A stretch of DNA of 64,000 nucleotides from Rhodococcus_F sp040656415 (GTDB lineage Bacteria; Actinomycetota; Actinomycetes; Mycobacteriales; Mycobacteriaceae), in NCBI RefSeq assembly GCF_040656415.1, contig NZ_JBFAMC010000005.1, forward strand, positions 62,001 through 126,000, in the 5' to 3' direction. The translations under genes were made by a program, and so were the position numbers. This document shows positions 16,603 to 24,254 of this stretch, piece by piece. Position 1 is the stretch's first letter. Every line of letters starts with the position of its first letter. The notes beneath the pieces were generated by a model. It worked only from the letters and a program-made list of their open reading frames with translations. It had not been told where the DNA came from and did not search any database.

Positions 16603-16989
16603 GTGAAGCTCCTATCGGGCTTCTTGCCGCTGCAACGTCTAGCGGATGGGACCCACGCTCAACACGGGCGCGGTGTTGTCGTTGAGGCCAAGCTACGCCG
16701 GAGCAACTTCGCCAAGCGGGTCCTCGGCCCTGCGGCCGACCTCGCTGGGGTAGACGACGCGGTGACCCTCCACAGCCTCCGGCACAGCTTCGCGAGCATC
16801 TGCCTGACCAACGGAGTCCCGCCGAAGCAGGTGCAGGCGTGGATGGGGCACCACTCGCTGACGTTGACGGCCGACCTCTACGGGCACTTGTTCGCGAGCG
16901 AGACGAACCGCACGCATTCGTTGCTCGACGCGGCGGTCACCGGTGCGGACCAGTCCGCAGGGAGTGAAGGAAGGCAGAGCGCGGCATGA
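16603..16989 (+). pseudogene. C-terminal fragment of a tyrosine recombinase (integrase)
   Basis: The frame encodes the catalytic C-terminus of a phage-type integrase: VTLHSLRHSFASICL contains the HxLR motif (catalytic Arg), QAWMGHHSLTLTADLYGHLF has the second histidine region and the nucleophilic Tyr. The N-terminal arm- and core-binding domains and the first catalytic Arg/Lys are missing, so about two thirds of the protein is gone. Its 3' end points towards the att site in tRNA-Val, the normal arrangement of an element integrase. The fragment could not recombine DNA alone. Confidence 0.85.
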
Positions 16990-17087
16990 CCCTCGCCGGT
17001 TTCGTACTGCGGACTGGTTGCGGACTGCCGAGAGGATGCGAATCGCTCACGCCGGGGATGACCGGCGTTGACCTGCAAGCACCTTGG

Positions 17088-17159
17088 TGGGCGCGGAGGG
17101 TTTCGAACCCCCGACCGCTGGTGTGTAAAACCAGAGCTCTACCACTGAGCTACACGCCC
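17088..17159 (-). tRNA. tRNA-Val (anticodon UAC)
   Basis: The minus strand folds into a full cloverleaf: acceptor GGGCGTG with CGCGCCC and discriminator A, D arm GCTC...GAGC, anticodon stem CTGGT/ACCAG around TTTACAC (anticodon TAC), and T arm with GGTTCGAAA. No CCA is encoded. The 3' half is the integration target of the neighbouring element. Confidence 0.95.
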
Positions 17160-17162
17160 TTA

Positions 17163-17186
17163 CACACGGCGAATACTCGCCGTGTG
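17163..17186 (-). terminator. Hairpin between ahpE and tRNA-Val
   Basis: CACACGGCGA pairs with TCGCCGTGTG (10 bp, 4-nt loop) directly after the ahpE stop codon on the minus strand. No clear U tract; probably ends ahpE transcription before the tRNA. Confidence 0.5.
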
Positions 17187-17190
17187 CGCA

Positions 17191-17655
17191 TCAGGACTCT
17201 AGCGCGGCAAGCGCATTCTCCCAAAGCCCCTGGTCACGGGGCTCTCCCGGGCCATTCATCTCGGCGAACCGGATGACACCACCCTTGTCGATCACAAAGG
17301 TGCCGCGGTTTGCGAAACCCAGCTTCTCGTTGAAGACGCCGTATGCCTGCGCGACCGCACCGTGCGGCCAGAAGTCCGCGAGCAGCGGGAAGGTGTACCC
17401 CTGCTCCGCTGACCAGATCTTGTGAGTCGGCGACGCACCGACGGAGAGCGCGAGAATGGCTGTTTCGTCGTTTTCGAACTTCGGCAGTTGGTCCCGAACC
17501 CTGCAGAGTTCACCCTGGCAGGTTCCGGTGAACGCGAGCGGATAGAACACGAGCAAGACGTTCTTCTTTCCGCGGTAGTCGGAAAGTGTGACTTCCTGGT
17601 TGTTCTGGTCCTTGAGGGTGAAATCGGGGGCAACGTCCCCCACCTCGAGCGGCAT
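17191..17655 (-). CDS. ahpE: Peroxiredoxin AhpE-like
   Basis: 154-residue thioredoxin-fold peroxidase that reduces hydroperoxides; positional orthologue of Rv2238c. The active site reads FYPLAFTGTC with peroxidatic C46, preceded by the usual P39 and T43, and R near 127-130 in ANRGTFVID. A second cysteine, C51, follows in the spacing C-x4-C. AhpE of M. tuberculosis has a single cysteine, while the BCP/PrxQ group uses exactly this spacing for its resolving cysteine, so this protein may work as an atypical two-cysteine enzyme. It lies convergent to the tRNA-Val region and downstream of the DUF3052 gene. Confidence 0.88.
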   Translation of the reverse strand: MPLEVGDVAPDFTLKDQNNQEVTLSDYRGKKNVLLVFYPLAFTGTCQGELCRVRDQLPKFENDETAILALSVGASPTHKIWSAEQGYTFPLLADFWPHGAVAQAYGVFNEKLGFANRGTFVIDKGGVIRFAEMNGPGEPRDQGLWENALAALES

Positions 17656-17693
17656 GACGTGTCCTTAGCTGACTTGGTTTGAGGGTGACGAAT

Positions 17694-18119
17694 TCAGCGC
17701 TTGTTCGCGGGATGAGATTTCGGCTGAACCAGACGGCTTCCCGTCCAGTTCCCGAGATTCGCCGCGGAGGTCTGGGTGAGGCCGGCCGTGGGCGCGGACT
17801 CTGCGATCTCGCTGGGCTCCACGTGTCCGACCTGACCAGTCTTGGGCGTGAGGACCCACACGAACCCCTCGTCGGACAGTGGGCCGATAGCGTCCATGAG
17901 GGCATCGACCAGATCCCCATCTTCGTCGCGCCACCACAACAGCACGACATCGATCACCTCGTCGGAATCCTCGTCCAGAAGTTCTCCACCGATAGCGTCC
18001 TCGACTGCCGCGCGCAGATTGTCGTCGGTGTCCTCGTCCCAGCCCAGTTCCTGAACCGCCATGTCGGCGGTGATACCGAGTTTCTGAGCGAAGTTTTGGG
18101 CGTCCGCCGCGGCGACCAC
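17694..18119 (-). CDS. DUF3052 family protein (Rv2239c-like)
   Basis: 141-residue acidic soluble protein conserved in Corynebacteriales. Blocks AQKLGITADMAVQELGWDED, VIDVVLLWWRDEDGDLVDAL and GFVWVLTPKTG are visible; the C-terminal 30 residues are low complexity. GTG at 18119 is chosen because AAAGGAGG stands at ideal distance upstream; longer frames read through the palindrome at 18143-18164. The gene is divergent from aceE across 433 bp. The function is unknown; the name reflects family only. Confidence 0.85.
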   Translation of the reverse strand: MVAAADAQNFAQKLGITADMAVQELGWDEDTDDNLRAAVEDAIGGELLDEDSDEVIDVVLLWWRDEDGDLVDALMDAIGPLSDEGFVWVLTPKTGQVGHVEPSEIAESAPTAGLTQTSAANLGNWTGSRLVQPKSHPANKR

Positions 18120-18142
18120 GGTGGGGTCCTCCTTTGGTTGAC

Positions 18143-18164
18143 GGTGTTCGAGTGCTCGAACACC
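18143..18164. promoter_or_regulatory. Perfect 10-2-10 inverted repeat before the DUF3052 gene
   Basis: GGTGTTCGAG and CTCGAACACC flank TG, ending 24 bases upstream of the GTG at 18119. It fits a dimeric repressor site or an RNA hairpin in the leader. The rest of the 433-bp gap 18120-18552 before aceE shows no gene; it must carry the aceE promoter, which I cannot place. Confidence 0.5.
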
Positions 18165-18552
18165 TGCCGGATGAAGTTCAATCAAAAGAAAGCGAACATG
18201 CTCGAGCGCGTTCGCGCAAGCTGGGCACGCGAATATTCTCCAGAATTTGGTCAAACAATGTCATTGACAGAGCCTACGACGGCGGCGTCAGGACGTGGGA
18301 CGGGCTGTCTGAATCTCGCCGCCGAGCTGGTCTCCCCCGAACTCAACCTTTCGGGCCACTATCTGCGAAAACGCTACCGAACAGTAACCCTGTGAAGGCG
18401 TGCTGACTGGGCAGCAATGGGGAAAGATGAAGGACGCGACGGACCAATCATCGATCGGCGTCGTATTCATCAGGACAAGGGTCGGGCCCAAACGGCCGCG
18501 ATCGCAGGAGAGGACGCCACCCGCGCGTTCCACCACAGAATGAGGAGCAACG

Positions 18553-21444
18553 TTGTCAGACCTGACCGAGGCACCCGCGTCTAAATCCGAGAAGACCGCC
18601 CACGGCGTTCGAGCGGGCCAGCCTGCCAACCCCGGTGCCGAGGGCCGCGTTCGCGTCATTCGCGAGGGTGTTGCGTCGTATCTGCCGGATATCGATCCAG
18701 ATGAGACCTCGGAGTGGCTGGAATCGTTCGACGGACTGCTCGATCGGTCCGGGCCCACTCGCGCCCGGTATCTGATGCTGAGGATGCTCGAGCGGGCTGG
18801 GGAGAAGCATGTCGCGTTGCCGGCTCTGACATCCACGGACTATGTGAACACCATCCCGACGGAGAGCGAGCCGTGGTTCCCCGGCGACGAGGAGGTCGAA
18901 CGGCGGTACCGGGCGTTCATCCGGTGGAACGCGGCGATCATGGTGACCCGCGCACAACGTCCGGGTGTCAGCGTCGGCGGCCATATCTCTACCTACGCCT
19001 CGTCAGCCGCCCTGTACGAGGTGGGGTTCAACCACTTCTTTCGCGGCAAGGACCACCCCGGTGGCGGGGATCAGATCTTCATTCAGGGCCACGCCTCCCC
19101 CGGCATCTATGCGCGCGCGTTCCTGGAGGGGCGGATCCCCGCAGAACAGATGGACGGCTTCCGGCAGGAAGCCTCGCATGCGGACAAGGGCGGTGGACTG
19201 CCGTCGTATCCGCACCCTCGCCTGCTGCCAGACTTCTGGGAGTTCCCAACGGTGTCGATGGGCTTGGGCCCGATGAACGCGATCTATCAGGCAAGGTTCA
19301 ACCACTACCTGCACGACCGCGGCATCAAGGACACCTCCGATCAACACGTGTGGGCGTTCTTGGGGGACGGCGAGATGGACGAGCCCGAGTCCCGGGGCCT
19401 GGCCCACGTCGCCGCAACCGAGGGCCTGGACAACCTGACGTTCGTGGTGAACTGCAACTTGCAACGCCTGGACGGCCCTGTCCGAGGCAACGGCAAGATC
19501 ATCCAGGAACTCGAGTCGTTCTTCCGCGGCGCGGGCTGGAATGTGATCAAGGTCGTCTGGGGCCGCGAGTGGGACAAGTTGTTGCACGCTGACCGGGACG
19601 GTGCCCTGGTCAACCTGATGAACGTCACCCCCGACGGGGACTACCAGACCTACAAGGCAAACGACGGCGCGTTCGTGCGCGAGCACTTCTTCGGCCGAGA
19701 CCCGAGAACGAAGGAGTTGGTGGCGAACCTGTCGGATCGCGACATCTGGAACCTCAAACGCGGCGGGCACGACTACCGCAAGATCTACGCCGCATATGCG
19801 GCAGCGACCGCACACAAGGGTCAGCCGACGGTCATCCTGGCGCACACCATCAAGGGCTACTCGCTGGGTAAGCACTTCGAGGGGCGCAACGCCACACATC
19901 AGATGAAGAAGCTCACCCTCGATGATCTGAAGAGCTTCCGCGATCTGCAGCGAATTCCGATCTCCGACGCCGAACTCGAGAAGGACCCGAAGCTGCCGCC
20001 GTACTACCACCCAGGCATGGACGCGCCTGAAATTCAGTACATGCTCGACCGTCGCCGCGCCCTCGGCGGCTTCCTGCCGGAGCGGCGAACCAGTGCGGCC
20101 CCGCTACCGATGCCGCCGGACAAGGCTTACGCCGCAGTGCGGAAGGGTTCGGGAAAGCAGCAGGTCGCCACCACGATGGCGCTGGTGCGGATCATGAAGG
20201 AGTTGTTGCGAGACAAGAAGATCGGAAAGCGGATCGTCCCGATCATCCCGGACGAGGCTCGCACCTTCGGAATGGACTCCTGGTTCCCGTCGCTCAAGAT
20301 CTACAACCCCAACGGGCAGCTGTACACGGCCGTGGACGCGGATCTGATGCTTGCCTACAAAGAATCCGAGCACGGCCAGATCCTGCACGAGGGCATCAAC
20401 GAGGCCGGCTCGACCGCTTCCTTCACCGCAGTCGGCACCTCCTACGCCACCCACGGCGAGCCGATGATCCCGCTGTACATCTTCTATTCGATGTTCGGAT
20501 TCCAGCGAACCGGCGACGGCTTCTGGGCGGCCGCCGATCAGATGGCTCGCGGCTTCGTCCTGGGCGCCACCGCCGGCCGGACCACCCTCACCGGAGAAGG
20601 CCTGCAACACGCGGACGGGCATTCGCTGCTACTTGCTTCGACGAACCCCGCGGTCGTCGCCTACGACCCAGCGTTCTCGTACGAGATCGCGCATATCGTC
20701 AAGGACGGGCTACGGCGAATGTACGGCGGAACCATCGACGCCGACGGCAATATGGAGCCGGGGTTCGGTGGAGAGAACATCTTCTACTACATCACCCTGT
20801 ACAACGAGCCCTACTCCCAGCCCCCGGAACCGGACAACTTGAACGTCGAAGGTCTGTTGAAGGGCATTTACCTGTTCAAGAAGTCCGAGGCGTCCGTCGC
20901 CGGCACCAACGGACGCTCCGCCGATTCCGCGCTCGCCGCGCAGATCCTCGTGTCCGGCGTCGCGATGCCCGAGGGCTTGAGGGCCCAGAAGATTCTCGCC
21001 GACGAGTGGGGCGTCGCGGCCGACGTATGGTCGGTGACTTCCTGGGGTGAACTGCGCCGCGACGGCGTCGAATGCGAGAGACTCGCCCTGCGCGACCCTG
21101 GTACCGACGCCCCGGTTCCGTATGTCACCAAGGCCCTCTCCGATGCGGCAGGTCCGTTCGTCGCCGCGTCGGACTGGATGCGCGCCGTGCCGGACCAGAT
21201 CCGCCAGTGGGTGCCCGGGTCGTACACGACCCTCGGCACCGACGGCTTCGGCTTCTCCGACACACGCCCGGCCGCGCGCCGGTACTTCAACGTCGACGCG
21301 GAATCGATCGTCGTCGCTGTCCTGGCCGCCCTCGCCGAGCAAGGCGCCCTCGACAGAGCCAAGGCCGTCCAAGCCGCCGACAGGTACCGCATCGACGACA
21401 TCAGCGCCGCCGCCGTGTCCTACGCCGACACAGGAAGCGCATAA
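18553..21444 (+). CDS. aceE: Pyruvate dehydrogenase E1 component, homodimeric type
   Basis: 963-residue thiamine-diphosphate enzyme that decarboxylates pyruvate and passes the acetyl group to the lipoyl E2, making acetyl-CoA. N-terminal E1 block with SVGGHISTYASSA and HFFRGK, the ThDP-binding motif GDGEMDEPES...NCNLQRLDG (about residues 273-303), and the transketolase-like central and C-terminal domains (PMIPLYIFYSMFGFQRTGD, TGEGLQHADGHS). Length is normal for AceE. TTG start at 18553 follows GAGGAG; upstream stops exclude a longer start. It precedes mabR and the FAS-II genes, the same order as Rv2241-Rv2247, linking acetyl-CoA supply with fatty acid synthesis. Confidence 0.96.
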   Translation: MSDLTEAPASKSEKTAHGVRAGQPANPGAEGRVRVIREGVASYLPDIDPDETSEWLESFDGLLDRSGPTRARYLMLRMLERAGEKHVALPALTSTDYVNTIPTESEPWFPGDEEVERRYRAFIRWNAAIMVTRAQRPGVSVGGHISTYASSAALYEVGFNHFFRGKDHPGGGDQIFIQGHASPGIYARAFLEGRIPAEQMDGFRQEASHADKGGGLPSYPHPRLLPDFWEFPTVSMGLGPMNAIYQARFNHYLHDRGIKDTSDQHVWAFLGDGEMDEPESRGLAHVAATEGLDNLTFVVNCNLQRLDGPVRGNGKIIQELESFFRGAGWNVIKVVWGREWDKLLHADRDGALVNLMNVTPDGDYQTYKANDGAFVREHFFGRDPRTKELVANLSDRDIWNLKRGGHDYRKIYAAYAAATAHKGQPTVILAHTIKGYSLGKHFEGRNATHQMKKLTLDDLKSFRDLQRIPISDAELEKDPKLPPYYHPGMDAPEIQYMLDRRRALGGFLPERRTSAAPLPMPPDKAYAAVRKGSGKQQVATTMALVRIMKELLRDKKIGKRIVPIIPDEARTFGMDSWFPSLKIYNPNGQLYTAVDADLMLAYKESEHGQILHEGINEAGSTASFTAVGTSYATHGEPMIPLYIFYSMFGFQRTGDGFWAAADQMARGFVLGATAGRTTLTGEGLQHADGHSLLLASTNPAVVAYDPAFSYEIAHIVKDGLRRMYGGTIDADGNMEPGFGGENIFYYITLYNEPYSQPPEPDNLNVEGLLKGIYLFKKSEASVAGTNGRSADSALAAQILVSGVAMPEGLRAQKILADEWGVAADVWSVTSWGELRRDGVECERLALRDPGTDAPVPYVTKALSDAAGPFVAASDWMRAVPDQIRQWVPGSYTTLGTDGFGFSDTRPAARRYFNVDAESIVVAVLAALAEQGALDRAKAVQAADRYRIDDISAAAVSYADTGSA

Positions 21445-21518
21445 CGTCGGATCTTCTCGCCCACCTCGCTCGTGTGTCCGACGGACACAAAGGGCGGGGT
21501 GGGCGTAGGTTCTTGAAC

Positions 21519-22793
21519 ATGGTCGAGCAGAGCCCGATGGACTCCCGAAGCCGACAACCCAGGGACCCGTTGCCGGATGCACTGCTACGTCGGGTCAAGC
21601 AGTTCTCCGGACGCCTCTCGACCGAGGCAGTGACGACAATGCAGGAGCAGCTGCCATTCTTCGGCGACCTCGACGCTGCCCAACGCTCCAACGTGCAACT
21701 GGTGGTCCAGACGGCCGTCGTCAACTTCCTGGAGTGGCTCAAGGACCCGGATGACAGCGACATCCTCTTCAGCCTCGACGCCTTCCAAGTGATTCCGGAG
21801 GACCTGGCTCGTAGACTCACGCTCCGCCAGACCGTCGACATGGTCCGGGTCGCGATGGAGTTCTTCGAGCAGTGGCTTCCCGCACTGGCGCGAAACGAAC
21901 AGCAACTGACCGCGCTCACCGAAGCCGTGCTGCGCTACGGGCGCGAACTCGGGTTCGCCGCCGCCTCCGCGTACGCCAGTGCGGCAGAGTCCCGCGGCGC
22001 CTGGGACACCAGGCTCGAGGCCCTCGTCGTCGACGCCGTGGTCCGGGGGGACACCGGTTCCGACATGCTTTCGCGCGCGGCAACCCTCAATTGGGACGCC
22101 ACTGCGCCTGCGACCGTGATAGTTGGTACACCACCTGAAGACGAACGGGTCTCGGTGGTCAGCACTGTCCACACCATCGCGCAGAAGCACGGCCGTGCCG
22201 CTCTGGCCGTCGTGCAAGGTTCGCGCCTCGTCATGGTCGTCAGCGGCAAGCTTCAAAACGGGCAGGGCGACTCGAAATTCATGACCGACCTGATCGACAA
22301 GTTCGCGGACGAGCCGGTGGTCATCGGCCCGACCACACCAACGCTGGGTGCCGCCCACATCAGTGCTGTCGAGGCACTCGCCGGGATGCAGGCGGTCGCG
22401 GGCTGGCGGGGTGCACCTCGACCCGTTCATGCCGCTGAACTGCTCCCCGAGCGTGCACTCATCGGGGACAACGCTGCGGTGACCGCACTGAATGATCATC
22501 TGGTCGCCCCGCTCGCGGCTGCGGGAGGCGTGCTCACAGACACTCTGGACGCGTATTTGGACTGTGGAGGTGCGGTTGAGACTTGCGCCCGGCAGCTGTT
22601 TGTTCATCCAAATACAGTGCGATACCGACTCAAGCGAATCGCAGAAGTCACCGGCCGCGATCCTACGAACCCACGGGATGCTTACGTCCTCCGAGTGGCC
22701 GCGACTGTGGGGCGATTAACACATTCTCATCACGGAACCATAACTAGTTTAACACCAGTCCCACCCTTCCCATTTGGAGAAGTCGGCCTGTAA
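21519..22793 (+). CDS. mabR: PucR-type regulator MabR of the FAS-II operon
   Basis: 424-residue transcription factor. N-terminal half has a RsbRD/PucR-like helical region (LPDALLRRVKQFSG to YGRELGFAAASAYA), the middle a GGDEF-like domain typical of PucR/CdaR proteins, and the C-terminus a PucR helix-turn-helix (LDCGGAVETCARQLFVHPNTVRYRLKRI). Orthologue by position of Rv2242 (MabR), a regulator of the fasII operon that senses long-chain acyl-CoA in mycobacteria. Start ATG 21519; ATG 21537 is an alternative. The last 25 residues after VGRLTH are proline/phenylalanine-rich and not conserved in the family. Confidence 0.88.
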   Translation: MVEQSPMDSRSRQPRDPLPDALLRRVKQFSGRLSTEAVTTMQEQLPFFGDLDAAQRSNVQLVVQTAVVNFLEWLKDPDDSDILFSLDAFQVIPEDLARRLTLRQTVDMVRVAMEFFEQWLPALARNEQQLTALTEAVLRYGRELGFAAASAYASAAESRGAWDTRLEALVVDAVVRGDTGSDMLSRAATLNWDATAPATVIVGTPPEDERVSVVSTVHTIAQKHGRAALAVVQGSRLVMVVSGKLQNGQGDSKFMTDLIDKFADEPVVIGPTTPTLGAAHISAVEALAGMQAVAGWRGAPRPVHAAELLPERALIGDNAAVTALNDHLVAPLAAAGGVLTDTLDAYLDCGGAVETCARQLFVHPNTVRYRLKRIAEVTGRDPTNPRDAYVLRVAATVGRLTHSHHGTITSLTPVPPFPFGEVGL

Positions 22794-22835
22794 CGAAAGT
22801 GTGGCCCGATCCGATGCGATCACCCGACGTGCAAT

Positions 22836-22866
22836 TTTGTGGGAACCCAACAATTCCGCTCACAAA
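22836..22866. promoter_or_regulatory. Candidate operator of the fabD operon
   Basis: TTTGTG at 22836-22841 and its complement CACAAA at 22861-22866 are separated by 19 bases, in the 127-bp gap between mabR and fabD. Position and symmetry suit a large dimeric or tetrameric regulator such as MabR. Binding is inferred, not shown. Confidence 0.45.
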
Positions 22867-22920
22867 GGTTCATTCGTCACGGCATCTCGCAGCACGCCTT
22901 CCACGGTGTTCTCTTGAAGA

Positions 22921-23838
22921 GTGATTTCGTTGCTTGCCCCGGGTCAGGGCTCTCAGACTCCCGGCATGCTCATCCCATGGTTGGAGCTGCCGGGTACGCA
23001 AGATCGCGTCGCGCTGTGGTCGAAGGCTGCTCGCCTCGACCTCATCCGGCTCGGTACAACTGCTACAGCCGAGGAGATCACCGACACGTCGGTCACTCAG
23101 CCTCTGGTCGTTGCGACAGCGTTGCTCGCCTTCGAAGAACTCGATGCGCACGGCCTGATTCCAGCGGACACCATCGCCGCCGGACACTCGGTCGGTGAAC
23201 TCGCCGCTGCCGCCGTCGCCGGCGTCCTGTCGACCGACGACGCCGTCGCCCTCGCCGCCGTGCGGGGAGCGGAGATGGCCAAGGCCTGCGCACTGGAACC
23301 AACGGGCATGTCCGCAGTCCTCGGCGGCGACGAGGCCGTCGTACTAGCCCGCCTCGAAGAACTCGGCCTCGAGGCCGCCAACCGCAACGCAGCGGGCCAG
23401 ATCGTCGCGGCAGGTCTGCTGTCGGCACTCGAAGAACTGGCGGCCAACCCTCCGGAGCGGGCGCGGATCCGCCCTCTCCCTGTCGCGGGTGCATTCCACA
23501 CCCGGTTCATGGCTCCAGCCCAGGAAGCGGTCAGCGAGGCCGCTTCCAAGATCACACCCAACGAACCCACTCGCACATTGCTGTCCAATTACGACGGCGC
23601 GCCGGTCACGTCCGGCGCCGACACACTGACTAAACTTGCCGCGCAGGTCACCCGACCTGTGCGGTGGGACCTGTGCACCGCGAGCCTGCGGGCCGCTCAG
23701 GTCTCCGCGATAGCGGAGCTTCCACCAGCCGGAACCTTGGTCGGTATCGCCAAGCGTGAAATGCGCGGTACGCCCACTCTGGCACTCCAGACCCCTGGGG
23801 ATCTCTCCGCACTGGCCGAACCGGCACGACTCGGCTAG
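22921..23838 (+). CDS. fabD: Malonyl-CoA:ACP transacylase
   Basis: 305-residue enzyme that moves malonate from CoA to AcpM, the entry step for FAS-II elongation. Marks: LAPGQGSQTPGM at the N-terminus, nucleophile S90 in AAGHSVGELAA, R116, and catalytic H193 in AGAFHTRFM. Length matches FabD. GTG start at 22921 with a weak GAAGA upstream. It is first in the operon fabD-acpM-kasA, with accD6 following; the arrangement is identical to mycobacteria except that kasB is absent. Confidence 0.95.
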   Translation: MISLLAPGQGSQTPGMLIPWLELPGTQDRVALWSKAARLDLIRLGTTATAEEITDTSVTQPLVVATALLAFEELDAHGLIPADTIAAGHSVGELAAAAVAGVLSTDDAVALAAVRGAEMAKACALEPTGMSAVLGGDEAVVLARLEELGLEAANRNAAGQIVAAGLLSALEELAANPPERARIRPLPVAGAFHTRFMAPAQEAVSEAASKITPNEPTRTLLSNYDGAPVTSGADTLTKLAAQVTRPVRWDLCTASLRAAQVSAIAELPPAGTLVGIAKREMRGTPTLALQTPGDLSALAEPARLG

Positions 23839-23942
23839 TTTTCTGCGCGTACCGCTGGTGCGCGCAGACTGCAAGCGCGTCCGGTGGGACGTGCACGTAC
23901 AACTCCAGATACATCTCCAACGAACAAGAAGGGAGCCACTCA

Positions 23943-24254
23943 GTGGCCGCCACCCAGGAAGACATCATCGCCGGACTCGCCGAAATCATCGAGGAGGTCA
24001 CCGGCATTGAGCCGTCCGAGGTGACCATCGAAAAGTCCTTCGTCGACGACCTCGACATCGACTCCCTCTCGATGGTTGAGATCGCCGTCCAGACTGAGGA
24101 CAAGTATGGCGTGAAGATCCCCGACGAGGATCTCGCCGGACTGCGCACAGTCGGTGACGCCGTGGCCTACATCCAGAAGCTCGAAGCCGAGGGTGGCGAA
24201 GAGGCCGAGGCTGTCAAGGCCAAGCTCGAAGCAGCCAAGAACGAAGAGGAGTGA
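23943..24254 (+). CDS. acpM: Meromycolate-type acyl carrier protein AcpM
   Basis: 103-residue acidic carrier protein. The phosphopantetheine attachment serine is S41 in DLDIDSLSMVEI. After the normal ACP domain (about 80 residues) there is a C-terminal extension EGGEEAEAVKAKLEAAKNEE, the feature that separates AcpM of mycolate producers from ordinary ACP. GTG start at 23943 follows AAGAAGGGAG. The stop overlaps the kasA start by 4 nt (GTGA), so the two are translationally coupled. Confidence 0.95.
   Translation: MAATQEDIIAGLAEIIEEVTGIEPSEVTIEKSFVDDLDIDSLSMVEIAVQTEDKYGVKIPDEDLAGLRTVGDAVAYIQKLEAEGGEEAEAVKAKLEAAKNEEE

Larger units (their letters stand above)
15665..17129. mobile_element. Degenerate integrative element inserted at tRNA-Val
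   Basis: A 43-bp stretch that runs from the tRNA-Val anticodon loop to just past its 3' end occurs twice without mismatch: 15665-15707 (distal copy) and 17087-17129 (inside the intact tRNA). This is the usual attL/attR pattern of tyrosine-recombinase elements. Between them are only about 1.4 kb: a possible small ORF, an AT-richer membrane ORF and the C-terminal part of an integrase. Positions 15708-16012 hold no gene, but TGTGGGCA is repeated at 15793 and 15804. The element is read as a scar left by large internal deletion. Confidence 0.8.
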
